Positions 35,089-45,140 of a stretch of DNA of 64,000 nucleotides are shown in pieces. The stretch is from Isoetes taiwanensis (lineage: Eukaryota > Streptophyta > Lycopodiopsida > Isoetales > Isoetaceae). The notes beneath the pieces are model-generated. The model was given only the letters and a program-made list of their open reading frames with translations. It was not told the DNA's origin and did not search any database. Each line of letters starts with the position of its first letter. Within the stretch, counting starts at the first letter, position 1. The stretch lies in contig JAJEKV010000041.1 in NCBI GenBank assembly GCA_021234155.1, forward strand, positions 5,196,829-5,260,828, in the 5' to 3' direction. The position numbers were made by a program, and so were the translations under genes.

Positions 35089-37350
35089 CTACCAGTATTG
35101 ATGCAGAGTCCCAATTATGATCCATGCAAAACGAAAGCGTAAAACATGACAGCATCTATGAGCAAGCCTGCTTTGGTCTAGTCCTGGCGACAGTCCGATA
35201 CAAATGAATCTTCTTTGTGCCTTTGAGTGTTTCAATCTCATATTCTTCCATGTTTGCCACAACAAAGAGTTCAATTTCCCAAAAATATCTTTTGATCTCA
35301 TCTCTGCTTTCATCGACCGGTAGATCGCTGAAATATGTACACGTAAATTTTACAATATCTTTAGCATGCCTCGCTTGCACACCATTGGGTTTGAGTTGTT
35401 CCTTACTTAGCAGCCTTTTGATAACAAAGACTGCACCATCATGTTCACCTTTACCATGAGCAAAGGGGCAAAGTAGTTCCACACTATTTCCTTGTCATTG
35501 ATTGTGAAGTACCCGCCTAAGAAAAAAAAAAGGTTTTCCCCGACTTGAATTGTGATGAGCAGCCATCACTCCAAAACCAATGCTTCTCATACTCTATTTC
35601 CTCGCTTCCTTAAGCCATGCAACATGCTTTTGTAGGCGTTGTTCCACAAATAATGAGTCATGCACTTTATCATCGAAATGTAAAAGTGAGTCTCTTTTAT
35701 GATCTTCCTACCATTGTTGAGTCTATTCCCGATCCGCTCCAACCTTCGTTTCTTTTTTCTCTTCTTTGGACAGGTCTTCTTAAATGCAGACAGAAACAGA
35801 ATATCAAAGACTTTTGTCATGCCTATATGTTATGTGAACAAGTATAGAAACTTGGTCTCGTATGCGGCTGCATTGACCGGGCTCATTCGGATCTTGATGT
35901 CGTAATTTTCTGCAAAGTCAATAATGTATACAATTGTATCTTCCGAAATGATGACACACACCGCTTAAACCGATTGGCCCCGCCAATGTGCTATGTAATT
36001 GTGTGGAACAAAATCTGATATTACCTTCTTCACTTCCTCTTGAAATTCTTTGGGACTTCTCTCCTTCAGACTAATCTCAAGACAGGTTTTGTACCTCAAA
36101 GCCTTTCTTGGATCCCCTCAATTCTCTGTCTCCGTCCACGTTTGCTTTTCAAATGTCTTCCAAGTAACTAGTACTGAACCCGTGCCATCCATTTCCTGTG
36201 GACATTTTCTAATTCTATCCAACCCACATTTTTTACACACCAACATCAAGCAGTTATGATCAAACCACTCCTCATCATCACCTTTGTTTGCAGCACCACT
36301 TGTCTCCATAAATCACCGGGTACACTTGATTGTATGCTCCTTGGCTGCACATTCGGGCCGTGGCCACAAATCTCATAGTGGCAGTTGCAATTGTCATGAA
36401 CTCCACCCGATTTTCTCAGGCTGTTCAATCCTTGCATGATGTATTCAAATTTCAAGTGGTAAATGCAACAGCATGTATGCCTCTCACGCATCCTCCTTAC
36501 AAAACTCGGTTTCAACCTCTCAAAAGTCTGCAATGCAATTTTGATATGAGGATTCTCCTCTCTAAACCTGAGGTAGAATTGCAACTGCAGGGAAATCGTG
36601 TGAATGCCAAATAAATGCTACATATAATGAACCCTACAATATAGGATAAATACTTACTTGGCTGACTTCAAGAAGGTGAATTGATGTTCCATCTTTATTC
36701 CCTGCCTCGATACACATACTTCCTCACGTCTTTCTTGTATGGAGAAACTCTTGTATTTTCTCTCCAGAACTTGATAACGGCTTCTCTATTGTGATCTAAC
36801 ATGCTATCCATCCGCTTCCTCCTCCTGAACATTGACCAAGGTCCTTCCCCTTTGTTAGCTTGCACCCTTCTTTGAAAAGCATTTGAAATTGTTTTTCTGG
36901 AAATGCCGAGCAATCTGCCCTTCTCGCTTGATTCAATGGCTTGACACCATTTGTACCGCTTCTTTGCCATTATCGTGGTGGACTTCCTTGCACGAAGCAT
37001 GTCATGATTCCTCTCAAACTTATGTTCTTGCATTGTTTCCTTCAAATTCTTCACCATTTGCTCTACCATAGTAACCGCTTAGATTTCTTTATAGAAGAAA
37101 TTGGTAAATCCCTTGCCCTCCAAAGAAGACCGGCAATGATGCGCCTTTGTCATTGTCATCAACATTTGTACTAATTTGGTTGAATACTTCATAAATTTCT
37201 CCTGAAATTTCTCTTATTCTCATGGTCACTTTCCCTCAATTTCTTATTCTTCTTTGAAGGCTAATCTTTAGAAGGGGAATTCTTCTTCATTGCTACCTTC
37301 TTTGCATACAATCTCTGCCTCTGATCTCTCTTCCTTGCTGCATCAATGGC
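35089..37350 (-). pseudogene. DDE-type transposase relic of the 8-kb transposon
   Basis: Minus-strand pieces: a basic N-terminal block (about 37350-37075, AARKRDQRQRLYAKK), 37069-36695 with a helix-turn-helix-like stretch (LLGISRKTISNAFQRRV) and FWRENTRVSPYKKDVRKYV, then a neat GT-AG intron (36585-36657, GTAAGT donor) that leads to LQFYLRFREENPHIKIALQT and MRERHTCCCIYH. Further down come a Cys pair (CKKCGL) and GKGEHDGAVFVIKRLLSKEQ. I know the CCC.YH and [G/A]KGEHD blocks from a transposase family found in animals and seed-free plants, but I cannot name it securely. Several frameshifts lie between 36.2 and 35.5 kb, so it is inactive. The regular Asp/Glu triad is partly unreadable. Confidence 0.6.
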
Positions 37351-37499
37351 TCTGTAAATTGAACGGGGAGAGGAATTGGGTTTCATCTATCCCGGATTTC
37401 TGTGTGTTGCAAAATTGGTGAGGGCAAATTGTTGAATTTCGGTTCAGGCAATTCTTGGAAACAATTAGTCCCTCCATTTTGCTTGAATTCAAGATGGGT

Positions 37500-37529
37500 T
37501 AGCCCGCCATCCAGGAATATGGCGGGCTA
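37500..37529. repeat. Perfect 11-bp inverted repeat
   Basis: TAGCCCGCCAT, an 8-base loop, then ATGGCGGGCTA. It lies upstream of the transposase relic. It could be a protein-binding site or a hairpin; function unknown. Confidence 0.8.
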
Positions 37530-37966
37530 CAGGCATTCATGTTTTCGGCACCAAACATGTTCATGATTCTCTCAGCCTGTCATTTGACGGGCGCGCACCC
37601 TACATGTCAATACTTCAATCACGCACGTCGTGTTTAAAACACACCGATTTTAAGCACTTGTAAGCGGCGTCCGGACGGTGATTTCTGCTACCCAGTACCG
37701 ATTTTGCACCCGGGGGCACTTTTTGTGTCAGCGACACATGGTGCTTAGTGGGTGCTTTTTTAGAACATTTTCAAAAATATTTTTATTTTATTTTTTTTTT
37801 GATATTTTTCCCTGAAACGCATTAATATTACGCCTCGGAATATAAAATTTCAGCCTCAATGGAGTTCGAGAAAAAAAAAGATAAAAATAAATAAGTTTTT
37901 CAGCACTGGGTGCTTAGGGGGTGCTTGACTGGCGTGAAAATGCCCCCCAGCTCCATGCTTTCACCC

Positions 37967-38667
37967 TTCAGTCGTGCAGCATTATGCGAAGGCTACAAAG
38001 CAAATTCCTTCGAGATAGACGAGAACCTGCAGCTCAAACTTGTGCAGATTTTTTATCAGCTAGAAATAATGTTAGGGACGAGAGGCAGAAAATTGCAGAA
38101 GGCAAGAAGAAAAAAATTGGTTCCAAGTCTTTGCAGTTACCAAACGCTGCCCCATAAGCAATTCCATTCTCTGCTCAGACAGTTCAAGAATTGCAGTCCA
38201 TGCTCCGCCTGAGTAAGGAATCCCTTGCAGAACAAATAAAGAAGGCTGCAGGAATAGGAAGTAAGGATTTATCCATCTTCCGAAAAAAAAGAAAAGAAAA
38301 AATTAATATGTTGGCAGGCACGCAACTGGTGAACACTCAGGATGTGATTGATGGCAGCTTGAAATTCCATGAGCTAGTGGACAATGATCGTGAGGAATCG
38401 TTCGTCAAACACCTCAAAGTAAACAACATGAAGAGCACGAGCAAGCGCGAGAGCATGAGGAAGAGCAAAGGCAAGTAGACAATTCGGACAGAATATCAGA
38501 TGTGGAGAAGGAGACAGACAGGTGAGGTAGAGACAGGTGAAGAAGGTGGCTCATTGAGCAACGAAGAATTCATTAACGGGATGGAAGCCATAAAGCAAGC
38601 TGCCCAGCAGGAGCAAGATCAACAAAATGATATCGACAACCCCGACGAAAACCCCCTAGACCCCTGA
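37967..38667 (+). pseudogene. ParB-like/DNA-methyltransferase-like gene, 3' part (gene 2)
   Basis: Directly after the transposon the frame resumes with SRAALCEGYKANSFEIDENL. This completes methyltransferase motif I (FSGGSF, then Ala-rich helix, then FEID, the usual acidic residue that contacts the S-adenosylmethionine ribose in this fold). After a frameshift near 38065 the C-terminus is a charged helical tail (VRDERQKIAEGKKKKIG, then SMLRLSKESLAEQIKKAA, then SNEEFINGMEAIKQAAQQEQ) ending at TGA 38665-38667. In-frame stops at 38155 (TAA) and 38476 (TAG) stand where CAA and CAG would fit. Cluster D palindromes start 30 bases after the stop. Confidence 0.55.
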
Positions 38668-38696
38668 ACCAAGGTTGGAGCTTAGGAGAGTTGTTG

Positions 38697-39113
38697 AAAT
38701 TGGGTGCCCGCCCAATTTCAGCAGTCACATCCGTCGAACTAAGGTTATATCTTATGTGATTTTGTATCTAGTACTTGTATCTGTGAAAATTTGAAAACAT
38801 GAAATACAATTTTTGTTGTAATGCTGTTTATGGTATTGGATAGAATTGGTTGTATTCTAATAGAACATCGTCTGACGTAATCGGGCGGGCGCCCAATTTG
38901 ACCAACCCTGGGAGGCCATTCGTAGGGCGGGCTGAGGCTCTGGATGCAAAAGGAAATTGGGCGAGCACCCAGTTTGCCTGTGCCAGAAGCACCACCTCAA
39001 CGCAACCCAAGCCCCCCATAGTAATTGGGCGGGCACCCAATTTGAACCCCGGGGAGGCGATATCAATTTTGGTAGTCTTACCTTTGTAGGGAAATTGGGC
39101 GGGTGCCCTATTT
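38697..39113. repeat. Palindrome array, cluster D
   Basis: Five copies at 38697, 38878, 38954, 39022 and 39092, with half-sites AAATTGGG and CCCAATTT or single-base variants. The array lies between the 3' end of gene 2 (plus) and the 3' end of the minus-strand relic at 39165-40716, so here the palindromes are not in a promoter position. Confidence 0.85.
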
Positions 39114-39164
39114 GGATTTTAGCAGTATTAATATGAAGACATTACAACAAGATTGCAACTACTA

Positions 39165-40716
39165 TTACTCTTTTGAATCATCGTCACTAGGTGCTCCAGA
39201 GATTCTTTCAATCATGAACATTTGATGCTCTCTATTCCATATAAGATGGATGACAACATCGAAGGGATTAGGATAATGGCGAGGATTGAGAGCAACAGTG
39301 GTCATCCAGTCTTCAAGTGGTATATCTCGCTTGCGGCACTGCTTGAAGTCCTCGTGATTCATCTTGCAAGTAATGGAATCACGTTCAGAACCAGAATGTG
39401 TCATAGCTAGATGGAGGTAAATGTTGATGGACTTCACGAATTGATGCATAGATATACCCACCAAAATTATTGATAGTATATACGTCGACATTATTACATA
39501 TATAATATACTACGTATGAAACCCAATAATTTCACTGCATGGGACATCAATAATTTCGAGGGTATAAATGTATCTACAGTGGATTGCATAATGCATTCAT
39601 CTGCTATGTCTCGACGCCCTGCTAGAGTTCTGCAGAGGTCGCAATTGCCTCCTCCTCCTGAACATCTCACACCATTAGTTGCTCTATGAGCTTCAAAGAT
39701 CTTCATGCATGCCTGCTAAAGGGATCACCCTTGATCCCTGGCTGACTGGTATAGCAGAGGGTCGAGAGAGAGATTCCTCCGGCGAGTACAGTGTTGTCAT
39801 CAATATTGTTTGAGTTCCAGAGTGCGACGCTTATGAGATTGATCAAATCATCAATGACTATAATCTTTGAATCATGTACGTCATAAGAATTTATATAATA
39901 TAACTGTATTATGCAGCCTTCACACGTGATCTTATAGTGTTGTACCTGATCTACCATTTTGTGTTGAATAAATTATATTTGTGACAGTCTGAATTTCCAT
40001 TTGCCCGCAACTCCAAGGAAATTGGGCGGACGCCCAATTTCCTTGGGAGGCCTCCACGGAACTTTGTTCAGACCATTACCAGGGCAAATTGAGCGGGCGC
40101 CCAATTTGCACACTACAAATTGATTTCTTGAAATTGTATGTTATGCTCCTTTATGAAAATAGACAGAAACAGTTCTATTCATATAGAAATGGAGTACATA
40201 GATGGAGTATATATTATAAAACCAAGAAAACATCATGCCTCGGCATAGATAGTTCGACAGAAACAAAATAGATAATAGATAATAGTAGGGAGCCAAGTTT
40301 CAGTCAATGCCCAGTTCTACCTGAATAAGATCCCCCAGATCGAACTCATTATTGTAACTTCTGCTATACAAATCCAGCCAGTCATCCAATTCAAGGACCG
40401 AGTGAGGAGTGTTGACGATGGGCTTGGTTACCAAAGCTTCACCCTACCTTTTTTCCTTCTTATAAAGCTTCTTAAATAACGGTCTGAACGTGTTGTGCAG
40501 CCAAACATCCTCTATTTTCAGCAGCCTTTTCAGGACCTCTCCCCTGTATATATGGCGTGTCAATGATATGAGGCAGGCTTCCAGCTCCACCCTACTGAGT
40601 CGGTCTTTGTCGTTGCTTTCCTTTAACAACCCTTCTCCATGGAGGAGCTTCATGACTTGCCCATTGATTTCTTTTGTTCCATTCTGGTTTATTTCATTCT
40701 GCACCTCAACCTGCAA
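39165..40716 (-). pseudogene. Unrecognised multi-exon-like minus-strand relic
   Basis: Open pieces 40716-40444 (charged helical, QNEINQNGTKEINGQVMKLL ... LLKIEDVWLHNTFRPLFKKL), 39957-39703 (KIIVIDDLINLISVALWNSN), 39706-39494 (VRCSGGGGNCDLCRTLAG, a C-x8-C-x2-C cluster) and 39491-39165 (PLEDWMTTVALNPRHYPNPF). All share one strand and could be exons of one gene with the cluster E palindromes in an intron. It converges on gene 2 and may be a second gene of the same element. I recognise no domain. Confidence 0.35.
40019..40107. repeat. Palindrome array, cluster E
   Basis: Two copies at 40019-40040 and 40086-40107, the right-most members of the family in the window. Each departs from the dyad at one or two pairs. 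They lie between two open pieces of the minus-strand relic, probably in an intron. Confidence 0.85.
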
Positions 40717-40719
40717 CTG

Positions 40720-41265
40720 ATTCGCATGGGCAAAGATTGGCTCACTAATATGGCTCTACATTTCAGTCATTGTGAGTCCATATCTGGGCCTCGTTTCAAC
40801 CATTCTGAGTGTCCCGATATGAATCTAGGCTGCGCAGATTTGCAAAACAAAGCTTGACTAGAAACACCTCTTATACAGAAGGCGCTTTTTCGCGACACCG
40901 AGTTTGTTGTCTCTACCTTGGCTTAATAGAAACAACACCTGCCATCTTACCTACCTGCATGTTTCCCGAAATTTTGCATCATTCTAATAAAAGAAAACCG
41001 TAATATTTAAAACATTTGCGTTCATTTCGGAGGCATATGAACTTAGGGAAAGTCCATATATAATGAAACTGTGCTTAAAGGGGCTTTGCCATGGTTAGAC
41101 TTGCAAGCGAATATTTGCGCGCCAAGCTTTGTGAGAGAAGATTATGGCGGGGGGAATATATGGAAGCGGCAGAAGAGTGCGAAAGAGTTATGAGCTATAA
41201 TTTTAGTCTCAAATACAGTAATCATGGCTTGGCATGTATTACGAGCTAATATGGCCAATATTCTG
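40720..41265. other. Spacer, no gene seen
   Basis: No coding signal on either strand. Confidence 0.5.
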
Positions 41266-41267
41266 CA

Positions 41268-41500
41268 TTTTACTAGAATTATATGGAATCCTATAGCTAG
41301 AATTAAGAATTGAATTGAAACGAATTTGATCGTCAATGGAGATCAAGAGGCCTAAAAGAGTAATATAATGTCCTCGTGTGCACAATTTGATAGATATACT
41401 TACAATTGTGAACTAGCATCAATGTTCATAAAGAAAAGAAAATAGTCTCATATTCAAATATCTATACAATCGTGTTCAATGTGAGCACAATTTTCAAGTA
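41268..41500. repeat. Dispersed ~235-bp repeat, copy 2
   Basis: Same repeat and orientation as 5214-5450. It ends about 85 bases beyond the stop codon of the beta-expansin gene, so it may overlap that gene's 3' UTR. Confidence 0.8.
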
Positions 41501-41585
41501 GTCTAAAAGAATCTTGGATTTTTATTAATGTCTTGAATTTTTCTTTCAAAGAATGAAGGCAGGCATTGGAAGAAAATGGGGTGAT

Positions 41586-42492
41586 TTAGGTAATGAACTG
41601 AACCCCGGTATCATAAGAATGCCCTGGGCGCCAATTCTTGGGTATTGCGTTTATCGCCACAACACTCCTGTTACCGATTCCAGAAGTAATGCGCACTGAA
41701 ACCGGCGGTATAACCGGCCCATCGAAATCATAACTAGCGCCCCAGTTGTGGGTCATTGGAAGCCATAAGCTGCTGTTAGCCTGCAAAACACACAATAAAT
41801 TTCTCCTTCCAAACTCCTTCAAGCCTAATCAATCAATACCTCTTGAATTTCCACAGATTTTAGATCTCCAGCACCGCTCAGGTACCTAATTACAAAGGAT
41901 AGCCAATGGGCAGTGGAGCCAAGGTCGATCTGCAAAACGATGGGTTGTTGTTGGTAGGAGCACGGAACTCTGGAAAAAAAAACACGAAATGTTATAATCT
42001 GAATCCCAAAAACTAAGGAAATGGGAGGGACCTTTTGAAGAGCAGAGGGATGAGGGCAATGGTTCTGAGGTCCGAGGCGCGGCCTGGAATGGCGAGGTCG
42101 CCAAAGGCAGAGCCGCTGAGGTCGAAGTGGGTTCGGTTAAAGCCACAGAAATCTCCACCGGGGCATTCGTCTGTGATGACAACGTGAACGGGCTCTTGTT
42201 TGCATAGAGGGAGAGTGCATTTGACGTCGTAACAGGCCCCGCAGCCTTGGCCTCGCCGGAAGAGCGGGGCGCTGCCTGCTGCAATCCTTGTGCCATATGG
42301 GCTCACTGCTAGATCGCCATAGCCGCATGCTCCGCCGTCTGATCCGTCCCCTTCTGCTTCTCCATACCACGTTGCCCTCGCAGCCTGCCACTCTTGGTTG
42401 TAAATCTCTGGCTCTAGCTCCTCGGCCAATGCTCCTCCACATATCATCGCCAAACAACCCAGCAAACGAGCGATATTGATATGGATTTCCAT
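41586..42492 (-). CDS. Beta-expansin, three exons
   Basis: Exons 42492-42032, 41969-41840 and 41780-41586, joined by GT-AG introns of 62 and 59 bases; phases (2, 0) agree, giving 261 residues. A signal peptide ([17 protein letters not shown]) precedes domain 1, which has [40 protein letters not shown] and [13 protein letters not shown]. The HFD box and [12 protein letters not shown] type are expansin hallmarks, and the HFDLSG form is that of the beta (EXPB) group. Domain 2 is the carbohydrate-binding part: [19 protein letters not shown], then [20 protein letters not shown] ending [13 protein letters not shown] and a stop. Known role: non-enzymatic loosening of cell-wall polysaccharides after secretion. 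All usual Cys and the HFD are present, so the gene looks intact. Confidence 0.93.
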
Positions 42493-42519
42493 GCCCCCTT
42501 GCTGCCCTCTGCGGTCGTA

Positions 42520-42540
42520 TCAAGGTTATTATAGATGATT
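42520..42540 (-). promoter_or_regulatory. Candidate TATA box of the beta-expansin gene
   Basis: On the minus strand, ATCTATAATAACC lies about 35 bases before the ATG. The distance is short for a TATA box plus 5' UTR, so this is only a candidate. Confidence 0.25.
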
Positions 42541-42599
42541 GTTGCTTGATCCACGGAAGTTTGCAGGAATCACTCCCAATTCATTCGGGTTACGTTTAC

Positions 42600-43497
42600 A
42601 TGCGAGGCCATACATTAGAAGTTCCACAATTCCAAAAAGTGGGGGCTTGGCTCCAGGTGACGGGAGGTGACTCCATCAATGTTTCTAAGTATATCGCAAA
42701 TTGCACGTGAGATTTAGGCGGGTTTACCCAAGGTCTAAATTGTTGGGCATCCCCGGTCATCAACAAAGATGTGGGACTAGATTTTATTGGGGCTCGAAAA
42801 ACATATAAACTAGTGGAAAGTTTTGCAAACTGCCCATTGCAGGTCAGTGCTTTGCAGTACCCATGCATTGTATGCAGCTTCAGTATTACTGCGCCAAAAA
42901 ATATCTCTACAGTTAAGGAACACAATAATGTATAGGGAGGAAATCAAAAAGGCGTGGATACCAAGGCCATCTTTGCAGAAAGTACTGTAACTGCATTGGA
43001 CCAATCAGACAACGTAAATGATCAAGTACTTGGGGTGATCATCTATGTGTCGGTGTTGGAAGACTACTCATCCACATTGATCACATCAACACAGTGACCC
43101 CAATTTTTGGTCCACTGTTGTTTTTTTTGTCCATATGTACTTTATTCAATGATCACAGAAAAACCTACATGTGGATCTGTCGAGGTGTGGTTTTACTAAT
43201 TGATGGTGTTGTTTTTTAAGTGGACAAGGAATGTCCACTTTTATTTTTTTAAGGAGCTATGGTTTTTGTTTTTTAGGAGGTGTGGTTTTTTAAGGAGGTA
43301 TGTTTTTTGTTAAAAGAACTGTAGTTTTGTTTTTGAGGTAGTGGTGTTTTAAGGAGGTGTAGTTTTTCGAGGTGTGGTTTATAAGTAAGTGTAGTTTTTA
43401 AGGAGGTTTTTTTTAAAGGATGTATGGTTCTCTAAAGGCGTTAAAGGATGTATGGTTTTTTTTAAAGGATGTATGGTTTTTTAAAGGCGTTAAGGGC
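42600..43497. other. Spacer with T/G-rich degenerate repeats
   Basis: No gene. From about 43,190 to 43,495 the sequence is a loose array of TTTTTAAGGAGGTGTGGTTTT and AAAGGATGTATGGTTTTTT motifs. Confidence 0.6.
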
Positions 43498-43619
43498 GAT
43501 AATGCCCTGGCCCTTGGGTATTGAAAAAAAAAAGTTGGGGCTATCAACGCGCACACCCTCGCCATTTTGATGGCCCTCATTTTTTTTTTCCAATAACACC
43601 CTCGGCCCAGGGCGTTATC
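43498..43619. mobile_element. MITE-like element, 122 bp
   Basis: The ends are inverted: GATAATGCCCTGG ... GGGTATTG on the left against CCAATAACACCC ... CCAGGGCGTTATC on the right (about 28-base arms, a few mismatches), with poly-A and poly-T tracts inside. Too small to code for anything. The family is not identified and no target duplication was confirmed. Confidence 0.55.
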
Positions 43620-44511
43620 TACACCATATCCACCCACTGTAGTTGATGAAAGGCTATTCGAGCTGCTCAGATGGTGACTGTACACTTGGTAGGCAAGGAT
43701 AGAAACAGTGACAGTACAAGCACTTATAGACTTTGCATTTTTTATGCAAAAGATACCTAATGTGATGATGTTCCCGGGAGCTAGAAACGAGGAGAAAAAT
43801 TGCACTCATTTACAACATTTACCATTCTTTGATGTGGATAAAGAAGTTCCTTTCTTGGAGCAGCTTTGCCTGCAACCATAGCTGAAACATACTTGATTGG
43901 TGAGCACTCATTTAATCTATAGGTTACATTTTCGTATGCAGAGTTGAATGCAGGGAAGCACGCAAATAGAATAATGTGTAAGGATCTTTGCATGTCTAGG
44001 TGGAAGTCAGGTGATGTGGTTTTCTAGCAATCCACTCATTTGAGTACTTGACTTTTCAAAAATTTAGACCATCCACAAGAATGTAGGTATCCCCAACCTT
44101 GCATCTCTGTTGCAGCAATGCGCTGCTGCAAAAGGCTGACACAATTTCATGGAATGTGATGATTGCTGCATACATCCAGCATGGTTGTGCAAGGAAGTTG
44201 TAAATCTAGCCAAATGCATGTAGAAAATATGATGTTAGATGAAGTTACATTTTGCAGCATTCTTTGTGATGGTATCACCCCAACCTTGGAAGAACATTAG
44301 ACAAATTATCCTCGAAAGTATGTCCAAGGATGAACCATAAGGAAACATTGACTATTGGGATTGACTACACGACGAACAATAACTTCAAAAATCTAAAACA
44401 TATAAATATGCATCTCCTAGCATAAATGCCCAATATGGATGTGAAATGCACTTTGAAATTTTCAAAAAGGGGTGTTGCTCCACCTTTCAAAAAAATTACC
44501 TATTAAGCTCC

Positions 44512-44629
44512 ACTACTACGGAGATATGTTGCCTTCAACAAAAAAAACATATACATAGATATGTGCCATAACTACTACGGAGATATGTTGCCTTCAACAA
44601 AAAAAACATATACATAGATATGTGCCATA
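44512..44629. repeat. Perfect 59-bp tandem duplication
   Basis: The unit beginning ACTACTACGGAGATATGTTG occurs at 44512-44570 and again at 44571-44629 without differences, so the duplication is recent. Confidence 0.9.
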
Positions 44630-44990
44630 ACTTAGACATAATGGACAATGTTACACTTGACAGTGATTCACATGCATAGGCAAAATTTGAAGTGAAAACA
44701 ACTCTCGCCTCCACGTATAAACATACGGCCTCGCCAAGCCCTTACCAGGCGAAATTGCCTGCCTTGGCACATTCTCTAACGTAATGCTTTGAGGCAGAGG
44801 CTATTTAGCTTTCTAAAGCGGAAGCAAGCAACAATTTGAAGAAAATCATTGCAATTTTGTAAAGGCCAAGGGAGGAGGCCATTATCAGAGATAATATGGG
44901 TCTGTAATTAGGCAAAATAGCCTCTGCCCGTACATTACGAAACAAGAGTGCCTCCACGATGCCACAAAACTATGAAGCAGTAGGTTGAAT

Positions 44991-45140
44991 ATAAGTGTAA
45001 CGTTTCAAATAAAAAATGACAAAACAAAAAGCATGCAATTGCAAACACAACCTTCGGGCACATATTAGGCAAAATATAATAAGTATAACGTTTCAAATTA
45101 GAAATGACAAAACAAAAAGCATGCAATTGCAAACACAACC
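44991..45140. repeat. Tandem duplication of ~62 bp with spacer
   Basis: ATAAGTGTAACGTTTCAAAT through GCAATTGCAAACACAACC occurs at 44991-45051 and, with a few changes, at 45079-45140. Confidence 0.85.

Larger units (their letters stand above)
29939..37966. mobile_element. 8,028-bp DNA transposon with 24-bp TIRs and TTCA target duplication
   Basis: Left end GGGTTAAAGCATGGAG and the reverse complement of the right end GGGTGAAAGCATGGAG continue to match through TGGGGGG: 24 bases with two mismatches. TTCA flanks both sides (29935-29938 and 37967-37970). Removing the element and one TTCA joins GGSF to SRAALCEG in one frame within the methyltransferase-like domain, which fixes the boundaries independently. 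Inside are a plus-strand relic (30.1-32.7 kb) and a minus-strand transposase relic (37.35-35.09 kb). A 4-bp duplication, ~8 kb length and this type of transposase might suit the Sola superfamily, but that is a guess to be tested. Confidence 0.85.

Noticed and set aside
41142-41336. 64-residue hydrophobic ORF
   Set aside because: Overlaps the dispersed repeat and AT-rich flank; no support as a membrane protein.
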